64,000 nucleotides of DNA. Origin: Branchipolynoe longqiensis. Lineage: Eukaryota > Annelida > Polychaeta > Phyllodocida > Polynoidae. Both the position numbers and the translations under genes were made by a program. The stretch is from contig CM059190.1 in NCBI GenBank assembly GCA_030323885.1, positions 88,449,865 through 88,513,864 on the forward strand, given 5' to 3'. A model generated the notes under the pieces. That model made no database searches. It was not told the origin of the DNA and worked only from the letters and a program-made list of their open reading frames with translations. Below, piece by piece: positions 31,111 through 41,567 of the stretch; the first letter of the stretch is position 1, and every line of letters begins with the position of its first letter.

Positions 31111-32790
31111 TTTATTTTCCTTTTTCCACCGGTTTACTCTTTCAAAATCATGATTCATTTTGCATTCAGCCACTTTTATATCAGCGTCTGTAGCTACCAG
31201 TGCCACATCATCAGCAAATATGCTTCCCTTTACTTTTTAGAGTACTAGTGGGAGGTCATTGATGCAGATTAAGAATAATAGTGGGCCCAGGGTAGATCCC
31301 TGTGGTACCCCTGTCTTCACTTCTCTCAGTGAGGAAATAACCCCTTCAAGTCTAGTATACTATGAACGATTTAGTAGGTAATCCTTTAGCAATTTAGTTG
31401 TCCCTGTGCCCAGACCACTATTTGCCACTTTTCTATTAAAAGTTTATGGTCTACAGTATCGAATGCTTTACGAAAGTCTATGAAGGCAGCAATAGATAAT
31501 CTTCCTTGATCCATCCCTGTCATTAGTGTGTCTAACACACATGCCACTGCTTTGGTTGTGGAGTGGTTCTTCCTGAAACCATTTTGCTCTATTGCTAGTG
31601 AAGTGGGCGAGACTGCTCGCCTTGGGCATTTGCGTGCTTGTGCCGGTGACTCGCATCTGTAGATGCGGGCTACTCGGTTCCACGGGCGCGCAAATCGCCA
31701 CCATTTGCGCAGCCGCAGGTTCTCGGCTGTAAAGCATTGCTTGGATACATCAATTGCGACTATCCTAGCAATGGGAGGAAGTCGGGCGTTCGGACCCAGA
31801 CCCGTCGGATGTGTTTCTGCATGCTCCGATGTTTTAGCCGAGATTTAGGCCTTTATTATTGAAATTCTAAACTTATTTAACGTAAATAACCATGGGAGGG
31901 GATTTATCTATAATAACATAACCTGCTACTACGCCATCTTGTTAGTTTTGTTAAGAATAAAGTCGTGAGATCTTGGAAAGGTGAATTGGAATGTTTGTTG
32001 CATTCTTTACTATCCTCCAGTCTTATTGTAGATTAACCGCTATGGAAAACCTGATATTTGATTCCTTTACATGTAATTAAGGGCCTTATGCCTCAATAGG
32101 CCTTATGCAGCTAATTAACCCATCTGTGGGAACATAATAACAGACATATTACCGGAATTAACATAGTGTTACTTTTGGCTAAAATAACGACCTTCACTTA
32201 GGCTGATTAACAGTGACAGCAGCAGCAACACTAGCTTGTCTGCTTAGATCTGGATTAATTTAATAACATTAATATACCCCAAACGGCGAGGGGACAGCCA
32301 GTTAGTTGAAATAACCTAATATATATACTTAGGCCGATAAATGCGCGTGAAGGCAAAATCCAGTATTTAGGCGAAACTCTGCCTGGCCGCCTTTAGTACG
32401 GGGCGGACACCGACGGAGACGGACTACCTGCAGATGGGACGAGAGGCTGCAGCGGCCTGCGGCAGGCCCAGGAAATTCACAAGGAAATAATTACATAAAT
32501 TAACACGAAGGCTCGCCTTAAGCGGGGGGTGGAATAGTCCGACGGTTAAACTAGGTAACCTGTACTTTCAAAAAGTTCTGTTATTTGGTCATGGATTAGT
32601 TGCTCTACTATTTTGCCTGGTATTTGAAGAAGTGATATAGGTCTTAGTTCATTACACGTTTTAGGGTTCGACGTTTTCGGGATTGTCATAATCATTGCCC
32701 TTTTCCATGCATCTGGGTAGATACCTGTATCAATAATTAGATTAGTTAGATATGTGAATTCAGTAGCCAGTGCTAGCATGGCGAATATAG
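31111..32790 (-). pseudogene. CR1/Jockey-like LINE RT split by a 0.95-kb insertion
   Basis: The minus strand reads AWKRAMIMTIPKTSN, CNELRPISLLQIPGKIVEQL, ELFESTGYL (32779-32555). After the inserted element it continues IEQNGFRKNHSTTKAV, IAAFIDFRKAFDTVDHK (motif A), [20 protein letters not shown], and SIFADDVALVATDAD (FADD). Stops and small shifts occur between the last motifs. Joining the two sides across the insertion, minus one copy of the 4-bp target, restores an uninterrupted frame, so the LINE was older than the insert. The 3' end is lost at the ATTG tail of the neighbouring LINE. Confidence 0.85.
31599..32550. mobile_element. Unclassified LTR-like element, copy 2 (952 bp, TSD CTAG)
   Basis: The insertion is exactly bounded by CTAG at 31595-31598 and 32551-32554. 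Read in plus orientation it starts TGAAGTGGGCG, has AATAAAGTCGTGAG near 31957, and ends GACGGTTAAA. A reverse-complement copy lies at 44368-45307 with target CTAC. There are no terminal inverted repeats and no coding frame. A TG start, internal AATAAA and a 4-bp target copy fit a solo LTR, but the end is AAA, not CA. CTCGCC(T)T-type blocks occur near both ends in the same direction. A tRNA-like pair of boxes (GTAAAGCATTGCTTGG; GGGCGTTCGGACC) is also visible near 31728-31800. Confidence 0.75.
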
Positions 32791-34052
32791 CCCAATTGTG
32801 GACAGTTGTCGCCGTAAAGCATTGGAACTACCTCTATAATGAATGAAATGCAGAGGCTTGGAAGTTACAATAACCATTAAAATATATGGTACTTACACTT
32901 CTGCACGGCTCAGGCCGGTGCCTGACGACTGCTATGAGGAACTGGAACTTCTCCAGGACCCACTCTTCGCTCTCGGTGCGCATTGGTGCCCCGTCGCCGC
33001 TTTTCTTTTCATGGAGCCTTGTGTTGCAGTCAGGCAGGGACTTAAACCATCCATGCAAATGGGAAACACTCTTGCCCATGAATTCGGCCTGGTCATGCGA
33101 CAGCTTGGCTTTCTTGTCTGTGCGCCTGTACGCAGTCAACTGCACGTTCCAGACAATTGGGTTGTCTTGGAGGAACTCAACCATCACTTCCTCCTCTGGT
33201 TCGCTGAGAGTCCACTCACACTTCCTCACCTTACTCATTCTTCCCCCCTGCTGGGATGATGTGGAGGCGACGGATGAGTGGTGCGACCTTGTCGGTGACC
33301 GAGACGTGCACTCCACCTCCATCATCAGTGCAGGGTGGCTAGGCTGGCTAGATGGCCCAATAGGAGGTGCTGGAGATCCGGGAGATTCTGGAAATGGTGG
33401 TGGAGATGGAGATGGAGATCATTCCTCTATCATCCTCTTCCTGCCCTTCCCCTTGCCTCTGCCGCGTCCCTGGCCAACCTGGCTGTGTCCTCCTGAGCTT
33501 CTCTTTCTTGCCATGCTGGATCCGTTGTTAGTTGACTTGATGGTGGCTTGTGAAGTACTGATTGCACACCCAAACCTGAGCTTTATTTATATCAACCAAA
33601 CGGGTGTCGTTATGTGTACCTCGCATGTCGGGAAATGTTAGTCAAACATCGAGCGTGCTCAGAGCACGCCCAAAGCATGCTGAGAGGACACTGATAACCC
33701 GCAGTCACCACGCCGATACGTGCCGAACGACGGCGGCCGGAAGTAGTTCACACGCTATCCTACTTTGTGTAACACGTCCGCAGGTCGCTAGCGGAACGCT
33801 GGACTAATGTTGACCGACCGTTATGCACATGCGGTGTGGGCCAGAGGGTCGTTGCCACATGTTGCGAAATCCAATTTTTGTTTGTTTTCGGCACGCATCG
33901 ACACACGTTGGCAGTGTGCTAATAACATGCTACTAACACGCCGCATGACGTCGAGTTTTCTCCCAAAACGTCAAAAAGTTGGACGTGTCTCGACGCATAG
34001 AATTTATTTTGCGCGCTGGCGGCGCGCCGGTGAGAAGTGTTGTAGTTTGACT
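32791..34052 (-). mobile_element. Harbinger element remnant (one end and the MADF gene)
   Basis: The right end (TGTTGTAGTTTGAC at 34038-34051) resembles the TIR of the complete element at 14575. The ~450 bp inside it are full of CGTGTCTCGACG/GCGCGC motifs of the subterminal type. The MADF exon follows. The element is cut off in the intron near 32790, so transposase and left end are gone. Confidence 0.65.
32897..33514 (-). pseudogene. Harbinger MADF/Myb-like DNA-binding protein, exon 1
   Basis: From ATG at 33514 the frame has a basic MARKRSSGGHSQVG start, a Ser/Pro linker, then the MADF/Myb-like domain: CEWTLSEPEEEVMVEFLQD, NVQLTAYRRTDKKAKL, VSHLHGWFKSLPDC, and KKSGDGAPMRTESEEWVLEK. The latter matches the family's KKSGDGAP-x-x-T-x-x-E/D-EW block. 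The exon ends in HRPEPCRS at donor AGT|GTAAGT, as in the copy at 14946. A single TGA at 33421-33419 interrupts the linker; it is one C-to-T step from CGA. In active elements this protein is the partner of the transposase. Confidence 0.8.
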
Positions 34053-34072
34053 GCAGCATAACCAATGTGACT

Positions 34073-34493
34073 CATCATCATCATGCTGTCGGTCGCGATG
34101 CGACAAAGACTACTTTCATTACTTGACTGCCGCTCTCCATTGTGCGGTTGTACATTTCATGAAAGCTGCCTGCAAAAGTGTTGAAGTGCTGCTGGCTTTT
34201 GCAAGTTACCAGCGGCACTCTCTCAGGGAGCAAATAGAGGTTTCACACCGGCAAGAACATGTCAAGACAGGCGCAAAACTATTTGTCCCTGCAGTGGCTG
34301 GTCGGGAGATGTTGGGAGTTCCATACATCAACCGCCCTTAATGCTGCCACAGTGACATGGTTTTCTGTTTAGGGTTTGCTCCCTTAGCCTTCGGTTCTGT
34401 CAAGAACATGTACCACAAGGCAGTGGTTTACAACTCTGCAGGGCAGGGGCGTCAAACTCCCTGAGGTATTGTTATACCAACACCTGCATACCC
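34073..34493 (-). mobile_element. LINE chimera copy 2 with perfect 8-bp TSD
   Basis: Flanked by ATGTGACT at 34065-34072 and 34494-34501. Read on minus, it is the 5' module (34493-34150, ending TTTCATGAAATGTA), a 9-bp filler (CAACCGCAC) and only the last ~70 bp of the LINE with its (ATG)n tail. The target duplication shows that module and LINE end integrated as one molecule. Confidence 0.85.
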
Positions 34494-34501
34494 ATGTGAC
34501 T

Positions 34502-35626
34502 GTAGCTGTATGTAACCAATCTAATGACCTAGATAGCATTAAGGCGCACCCGCTGCTAGGACGCAACACAACAAACCAACCAACCATTAAAAGTGGTGGC
34601 ACGATGCATGGTGGGGTGAGTGCATAGACTGTCCCGCCCTCCCATATGACCTGGTTACCACGCCACGTCACGCTCCGCCGATCTACTTGAACTGACTTAT
34701 CACCTGACAGCATTACGTGACAGCCTGTACCACTGTGTATGCCTGTTTTTATTATTGTTTTTGGTTGTTTTATGTCCTAGCCCCATTTAACGCACCAAAC
34801 CACGCCCTTAAAAGACACCTTTTATTTTATTTAGTTTTTAAATACGTGAGTGTGTGTGCATGCTGTAGTCGGCAGCTAACATCAGTTATGACTAATACTA
34901 CTAGTATAATAGGCCCTACACCCACCTGCAAAAGTGTTTGGCAGTGTTTGGTAAAGTATCAAACCTTGAAAGCCAGAATGATCACCTAGATTTTATCCTA
35001 CATATCATACTTAGATACCGGCGTGCTTTCTCCCTTTTTTGCGGGGATGGGGGGGGGCGAGGGCTAAATATTAAATTTATTCATCTGAATACATATTTTG
35101 TCAGCGATGAGGGACTGGTCTTCCAACAGAGTTAATTGAGTACTTGTTGCTATAAAGAAGGGTGTGCTATGGCAACTTAGCAGAACATGTTGAAGCCTGT
35201 GGTGTGAGAATTGTGATTAATTTGGTTATGTTGTCGTACTCAAATGTGTTCTGAAGTTATCCATTCATAATAAAAGTTACTTCAATTCGAAGTAAGAGAT
35301 AGATAATAGATGATGTCTAAAGATTAAATTTAAACTTAAATAATATGACTAGTAAACAGGTTGGAGAGCTTACCTCGATTGGGTTATGGTGGTTATATAC
35401 CTCATTCGATAGCCCTGTTCAATTACCAAGGTCGAATTTTATATAGGATTAGTTAGCAGGTTCAAAAATATGGTTGTGGCACACTGAGTTTTGGGATGTT
35501 TTCATATTGGAACACATCACTAGAAAGCAAACAATTATATCTAATTTTCTGAATATTTCCAAGAGATTTAGTTTGAGTAAATGAACAGTGAATATTAGGA
35601 AATAATTCATTAGTTACAACACATGG
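34502..35626. other. AT-rich DNA with a diverged MITE-X copy
   Basis: A stretch at about 34960-35290 (CCTAGATTTTATCCTACATA, later AGTTACTTCAATTCGAAGTA) is a diverged copy of the MITE whose clear copies are at 52100-52490 and 52860-53212. No exon was recognised otherwise. Confidence 0.45.
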
Positions 35627-35776
35627 CTACAGGCCAGAACTGCCCATGATAGTACTGTGTTGGTATATCCATACATCCCAAACAATAGAGGAACCTCCAG
35701 CCACCCATGGGGGTATATGCTCGTCTGTCGCCCACTCATATACTTCCACTTGCCACTGGGGGAGGTCCTGTGTGGA
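35627..35776 (-). CDS. Candidate terminal exon of an unknown host protein
   Basis: An isolated open block of 49 codons with a stop at 35629-35627 reads DLPQWQVEVYEWATDEHIPP then SSIVWDVWIYQHSTIMG. It is rich in Trp and acidic residues, not low-complexity, and begins after a possible acceptor (TGTACAACAG). The surroundings are AT-rich and non-coding. Real exons often look like this, but I do not recognise the family and see no partner exon, so a decayed element is also possible. Confidence 0.35.
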   Translation of the reverse strand, partial: STQDLPQWQVEVYEWATDEHIPPWVAGGSSIVWDVWIYQHSTIMGSSGL

Positions 35777-35849
35777 CTGTTGTACATCATTTAGATATAT
35801 TTTGTGTATACCAATATATATATGCATAATAAATAATTCATCTGATTAT

Positions 35850-36185
35850 GCATCTGATGCATAATCACCACGAATATGGCATTTCTTGCTGGTACAGCAA
35901 CATTAAGAAAAACTCACCTTGCATTCATAATTCATTTATTTTATTTATATTTATATGTATATTATTTGAATGCCAGGAGTCTCTAGGCTGCCGGGAGTCT
36001 CTAAGCTGCCGTCTACTCCTCCCCCCCCCCCAAACCCTCACCTCCTATGCCTATTATAAAGGGGGGGGTGCAGACATTGCACAAAATTTAATAAATACAA
36101 ATAATGTGAAATATGATAGTGAAATAGGAAATAATTAAAATAAGGACCGTGCTACTTTTTATGCATAGTATTATCATAATATAAA
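35850..36185. other. AT-rich DNA with homopolymer C/G runs
   Basis: It contains a poly-C run near 36020-36031 and a poly-G run near 36060-36068, and no gene. Confidence 0.5.
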
Positions 36186-36194
36186 GTGAAGAAC

Positions 36195-36330
36195 TTACAA
36201 GTGGCAAAGTCGAGTCGGGTAAAGTCGAGTCGGGTAAAGTCGAGTCGGGTAAAGTTGAGTCAGGTAAAAGTCGAGTCAGACCCTGCCTGCCCCTCCCCCC
36301 CTGGGGCGGGGGGGGGGGGGGGGGGGGTTC
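36195..36330 (+). repeat. 15-bp tandem repeat and a 20-G run
   Basis: GTAAAGTCGAGTCGG repeats about five times (36195-36280). It is followed by a C-rich block and an uninterrupted run of 20 G (36308-36327). The run could form a G-quadruplex and is also a likely sequencing-error spot. Confidence 0.85.
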
Positions 36331-36785
36331 GAGCCGGCAGCCACCACTGGCTCACCTTGTAAAATTCTCCGATTAAGTGTATATTGAATATCGAGATGTT
36401 AAATATGAAACAGTACTCCCTTTATAAGGCTCACACAGGGGGAGGGAAACAATGCCCCTTTAAGCACAATCCTTCCCCCTTATCTCACCCAGACACACAG
36501 TCACCACATGTTATCTTGGTTGGTTGTTGGAGTTTTACATTTTATCTAAGCTTATGATAGTCAGGTGGTGGTCAAAGCTGGGTGAGGGGTGAGCCCTGAA
36601 AGCAACCGATAAGAATATTGATAACATCCACTTTTGCATGTATATAAACTGAATAAAACAAAGCATCAGGATCATTTCTACAAATACTTCTGCTGCTGCT
36701 GGACTCGAATCATGCGTTGTGTCTTATGTGTCTCTACTATGGGGTAAGCTCTGCTATATAGTTCATATGAATAGAATATATCCAA
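36331..36785. other. Nothing recognised
   Basis: AT-rich non-coding DNA between two tandem arrays. Confidence 0.4.
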
Positions 36786-37228
36786 AGGATAGTATGCCTT
36801 ATGCAGGATAGTATGCCTTATGCAGGATAGTATGCCTTATGCAGGATAATATGCCTTATGCAGGATAGTATGCCTTATACAAGATAGTGTGCCTTATGCA
36901 GGATAGTATGCCTTATGCAGGATAGTACACCTTATGCAGAATAGTATGCCTTATGCAGGATAGTATGCCTTATGCAGGATAGTATGCCTTATACAAGATA
37001 GTGTGCCATATGCAGGATAGTATGCCTTATGCAGGATAGTATGCATTATGCAGGATAGTATGCCTTATACAGGACAGTATGCCATATGCAGGATAATATG
37101 CCTTATGCAGGATAATATGCCTTATGCAGGATAGTATGCCTTATGCAAGATAGTATGCCTTATGCAGGATAGTATGCCTTATGCAGGATAGTATGCCTTA
37201 TGCAGGATAGTATGCCTTATACAGGATA
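36786..37228 (+). repeat. 19-bp minisatellite, about 23 copies
   Basis: The unit is AGGATAGTATGCCTTATGC. Variants such as ...CCTTATACAAGATAGTG recur at intervals of about 114 bp (near 36876 and 36990), suggesting amplification of blocks of units. Confidence 0.95.
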
Positions 37229-37448
37229 GATACTTTAAGCAAGGTAGTAGGGCACTCTGGCCGTGTAGAACAGTATCACTAATAACATGAGTAACCATCA
37301 GAAAAGATAACCATAACCCTCGCGTACCACGTAACTGGATCGGCCATCAATAGCTTCAAACGCTCACATATATGAGATGTGGGGACCCGCAAATACAGGA
37401 TTTCAGAACCTGCCAACAACTCACCAAATATATGTTTATATATGGATA

Positions 37449-37781
37449 CAGTACAACCCCGTTAAACCAAGGTCGGTTAAACCAAATGATCGGTTAATCC
37501 AAACTTTTTTCAGTGGCCCGGCAAAATACTACCATTTATCATATAAAAAGTTGGTTAAACTAAAGTCGTTTAATCCAAATTATTGGTTAATCCAAACAGA
37601 ATTTCATGCCCCAGGCCACTTCTGGTACAGTTAAACAGAACTTTCATGTCGTTATAAGGTCATCTGAGATCCCACCAACTTTTTATAGGATAAATGGTTG
37701 TATTTTGAAAGGACCCTAGAAATTTGTTTGGATTAACTGATCGTTTGGTTTAACCGAGCTTGGTTTAACGGGGTTATACTG
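37449..37781. mobile_element. MITE of Tc1/mariner (pogo-like) type, 333 bp
   Basis: The left end CAGTACAACCCCGTTAAACC and the complement of the right end (CAGTATAACCCCGTTAAACC) are inverted repeats. They are bordered by TA on both sides (37447-37448, 37782-37783). A CAGT terminus and TA target fit pogo-type elements. Inside, TCGGTTAAACCAAATGAT motifs are also inverted. No coding frame is present. Confidence 0.85.
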
Positions 37782-37863
37782 TATATACATAAAAAACAAT
37801 AATCAAAGTGTCCATATAAATTGTATATTACATGTGCAATACATTCTTACTCAAAGTCAAAGT

Positions 37864-37955
37864 CAAAGCAAAGCTTGGTTAAACCAATGATCGGTTAATC
37901 CAAACAAATTTCTAGGGTCCCTTCAAGTTTGGTTTAACGGGGTTATACTGTATAC
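37864..37955. mobile_element. Shortened copy of the pogo-like MITE
   Basis: Contains GCTTGGTTAAACCAATGATC and the intact right end GGTTTAACGGGGTTATACTG. The middle and the terminal left repeat are deleted. Confidence 0.75.
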
Positions 37956-38050
37956 ATATAAATATACATGGATATGCATATAAATATACACATACAAATG
38001 TGTATATACATATAACATGCATTTATCCATATGCATATATATATACCAAT

Positions 38051-38799
38051 ACATACTGTATTTAAAGATAACTGCATCAAATATTGTAGACTGGTCCTCC
38101 ATTTGTGGTTAAGTTGACCCATGTGTAGTCTGTGTCACTAATAGACTTATTGCAAGGGGCCTAAGCTCTGATACCTTCACAATAAGATTTTAACAAACAT
38201 GTTGCCAATGGTTCTCTGGGCTTCACCTCCAGTAACAGCTGAACTAACTGACTGTGACTGTGTTACAGCTTATGCCATTGGATCAGGTGTGAGAGTCGAT
38301 TGGATTTGGTTTATAAGGGTCTGTGCCACAGTGCACTGCACATACATATTTCTGAAGGCACACACTACACAACAGTCAACAGTCAACTTGTTACTTGCAA
38401 ATGGATTACTATTGTGATGGATTTGACACAGTCATCCCTACATTTAGGAACACTGGTAAGTTATTCTTCACCTGATATTGCAATATTATGTATATATTAT
38501 ATATAATATATACATATGTATGAGCATATACACATATATACATATAACTATATAAGTATGTATATGTGTACATGTACATGCATGATCAAAAATAAAATAA
38601 ATAAAATATAAATGAAATATTATTTAGGGTAATGGCAGTGTTTGGTTAAAATCTGAGGGTGAAAGTGTCAGAGCTTAGGCCTCTTGCATTGTTGCAATAA
38701 GCCTGAGAGTGACACAGACTACATATGGATTAACTTAGCAGTGACAAATAGAGTACCACTCTAAGATATGTGATGCAGTCATCTCTAAATACAATATGT
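38051..38799. mobile_element. Foldback element with ~130-bp inverted arms
   Basis: The left arm 38051-38182 (ACATACTGTATTTAAAGATA ... GGCCTAAGCTCTGA) is complementary, with scattered mismatches, to 38668-38799 (TCAGAGCTTAGGCC ... ACAATATGT). Between them lie ~485 bp of non-coding AT-rich DNA including a TA-rich microsatellite. Target duplication cannot be read because the flanks are TA-rich. Confidence 0.8.
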
Positions 38800-39235
38800 A
38801 TTTATATGCATATATATAGTCATGTATATATGTAATTATGTATACATATATGTATATATATGTTTATATATATATATGTATGTATACATGGCCGCCCATT
38901 GCCAAATGGAGAGATGTTTGGCAAGGAGCCATTTACATCGTTGGTGATTCATTCCCTGGGTCTCAATACGATTCCCCATTTGTGATTCTCATTAAGGCGT
39001 ACATCCGAGTCCTATAGTATCTTCTTCAACTTGTTGGTGAAAAAAGCCACAGGTGGGAGAAGTTTAAAGGTACTTAGAGTGTGGGAGGGCACCACTACAC
39101 TGGTCCCTACCCCTCGTTAGGATCGCTTGGTTACCCATACTGTTATCCTGGGACTGTCTGGTAGTCATACGCCTGCATTGAAAATTGATTTAAGGCCATG
39201 AAAAACACACCTAGTATAATTATATTCTAATTATC
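38800..39235. other. TA-rich microsatellite and unassigned DNA
   Basis: TATATGTATG repeats to about 38890, then unique-looking DNA with no gene recognised. Confidence 0.5.
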
Positions 39236-39845
39236 AGGGGAGTTTAATGCCCCTGCCCTGCAGAGTTGTAACCCACTGCCTTGTGGTACAGGTTCTTGAC
39301 AGAACTGAAGGTTAAGGGAGCAAACCCTAAACAGAAAACGATGTCACTGTGGCAGCATTAACGGTGGTTGATGTATGGAACTCCCAACATCTCCCAACCA
39401 GCCACTGCAGGGACAAATAGTTTTGCGCCTGTCTGGACATGTTCTTGCCGGTGTGAAACCTCTATTTGCTCCCCGAGAGAGTGCCGCTGTTAACTTGCAA
39501 AAGCCAGCATCACTTCAACACTTTTGCAGGCATCTTTCATGAAATGTAATACTCGAATGGACGGGGCTCCCCTCTATGGAAGATCTTTTGATCAAAAAGA
39601 ATCTCCGGCGGACTGGACACCTCATGAGGATGTCATCAGACAGGCTACCAAAGCAGATCCTCTGTTCTCAACAGTCTTCTGGATACAGAAAGAGAGGGCG
39701 CCCTCGTCTCTGGTTCAAGAGAAACCTGAAGCTGAGAGACATTAAGACCGAGTCATGGACATCACTCTCACAGCAGAGAGCTAAATGGAAAGCGGCAGTC
39801 AAGTAATGAAAGCAGTCTTTGTCGCATCGCGACCGACAGCACGAT
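39236..39845 (+). mobile_element. LINE chimera copy 3: 5' module plus LINE 3' part
   Basis: The module (39236-39542, CCCCTGCCCTGCAGAGTTGT ... TTTCATGAAATGTA) runs directly into the LINE at a point in its C-terminal coding region (ATACTCGAATGGACGGGGCT). Continuation through 39550-39806 (LLIKKNLRRTGHLMRMSSDR) reaches the 3' end and a GATGACGAT tail. The LINE frame is damaged by an internal deletion near 39705. Confidence 0.8.
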
Positions 39846-40040
39846 GACGATACATGTGGATGTATGTGGATGTATATATATGTATGCATATGGATGTGTA
39901 TTGATGTGTATGCATGGGTATGCGTGTGTATCCATTTGTATGCATGTGTATGTGTATGTATGTATATGTATGTATATATATTACGTATATGTATGTATAT
40001 ATATTATGTATATGTATGTATATGTATACATACAAAAACT
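39846..40040 (+). repeat. ATGT/GTAT microsatellite
   Basis: Irregular ATGTATATGTATGTGT repeats follow the LINE tail directly. Open frames here (Tyr/Ile/Met/Cys-rich) are artefacts. Confidence 0.9.
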
Positions 40041-40378
40041 GCAAGAGCTAGGGTGGCATGATACATGGTGTAAGCAAATGGTGTAACTCCCCTCACCCCA
40101 TTGACTGTTGTAAGGGGGCTGGGTTACATACATATAGATATATATATATAAATAATATATATAACATATGCACACGCATCGCCACGACAAGTATCAAACC
40201 ACCCAAGCATACACATTCATATATTAGTCTAGAGCCTGCCATAGTGACCTATATACAACTGCTGAAGTGGGGAATTTGAATGTTGGTTTGCGTAATAGAC
40301 ATACATATATAGCTTTAAAACTTCACTAGGTGGAATTTTGAAAACCAGTGCAAAACCCAGAAACGGACATGTTTATAA
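40041..40378. other. Nothing recognised
   Basis: AT-rich DNA with short TATATA runs and no gene. Confidence 0.4.
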
Positions 40379-40694
40379 ATGGCCGCCCATAGCAACTAGG
40401 TGACATTTTTAATGATTATAATTCCAAAATTATTTAGCATAGAGGAATGGATCAGGGGTCTTTCCTCACCAAATCAAGGCAACTTAAGTCACTAAAGTGG
40501 TTTTTAAGGTTGCCTGAAGTCTAGGTCACCAGAAATCCAAGATGGCCACCATAGCAACCAGTTCAAGATTTCAACCAGTCATAACTTTAAAAGTCTTTGA
40601 TCTAGAGGGATGAATAATGTGTCTTTACCCACTAAATCTATGTTGCCCCAGTCACTGGAGGGGGTTTGAATGTTGCCAGATATCTAGGTCACCT
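40379..40694 (+). repeat. Two diverged ~155-bp tandem units
   Basis: TCCAAGATGGCC/GGCCGCCCATAGCAAC, ATAAC/ATTCC, AATAATGTGTCTTTACC and TCTAGGTCACC recur in the same order at 40379-40525 and 40526-40694. The next unit continues at 41568 after the TIR element, giving ATCCAAGATG again. Confidence 0.75.
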
Positions 40695-41567
40695 GGGCCC
40701 GTATGCAGGAGTCAGTGTTAGCGGCGTTTGGTGTTACAGCCTGTTACCATTTAGCTATCACCGACGTCGGTAACTATGACAAGTGGTATGCAGGACCGCG
40801 TAACACTTACATTATAGCTAAACATGAAGTTATTTATAGATTTGGGAAATCCCTCTGCGTCTGTAGCCATATATTAGGCCCAAATCTATTCAATGCTATC
40901 ATATTTAACAGAATTACATACGCAATAACTGAAATTTCCTGAAATTAACCCTAAATTCGAAGCAATATTAATGCTGTCGGCGAATGTAAAATAAACAAAT
41001 CGCCAACGCCGCCGCATCGATGTCGCTTTCATTTGCCAGTATGGATAGCGACGTCGATGCGGTGGGGCGGCAATTTATTAGGCCCAAATCTGAGTGAAAT
41101 TTGATCAATTTAACCCTAAATTCGAACCGATATCAACGACAATATGAATAACGCCGATTTGGGGCTAATATATTACCGCTGCGGCGGCGGCATCGACAGT
41201 ATGGATATCGACGTCCATGCGGCGGCGGCGATTTGTTTACTTTACATTCGTCGATTCAAAAATATTAATATTAATATCGCCGCCGGTGCGGCATCAGCGT
41301 TAATCTCGCTTTGATGTTAGGGTTAATTTAATAAAATTTCACTATTTGACTATGTAACTTTGTTAAATATGACACCATTGAATAGATTTGATACCTTACA
41401 CCGCTGTATACTCGCTAAATTTCTGGTTTACCTTAACCTAGTTTAAGCTTCTTGTGTTAGGCATATCACTGACTCGTGCATACCATTTTTTCCCGCTAAA
41501 CAGGAATTCCGGCCAAACACCGTTTTGCCTCGCTATCACCGACTCCTGCATATGGCCCCTGGGATCC
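40695..41567. mobile_element. TIR element, family Z, copy 1
   Basis: Left CCCGTATGCAGGAGTCAGTG and the complement of the right end (GGCCATATGCAGGAGTCGGTG) are inverted. CCTGGG stands on both sides (40692-40697 and near 41568-41573), so a 5-6-bp target copy is likely. The interior has AACCCTAAATTCGAA and GCGGCGGC motifs in both directions. No coding frame is present. A second copy is at 55697-56455. Confidence 0.8.

Noticed and set aside
32886..33641. 251-codon plus-strand frame
   Set aside because: It is antisense to the Harbinger MADF exon, whose domain motifs and splice donor are on the minus strand.
36786..37228. CRISPR-like regular array
   Set aside because: 19-bp units are directly abutting with no spacers. 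It is a minisatellite in a eukaryotic sequence.
39799..40086. Tyr/Ile/Met/Cys-rich peptides
   Set aside because: Translation of an ATGT/GTAT microsatellite.
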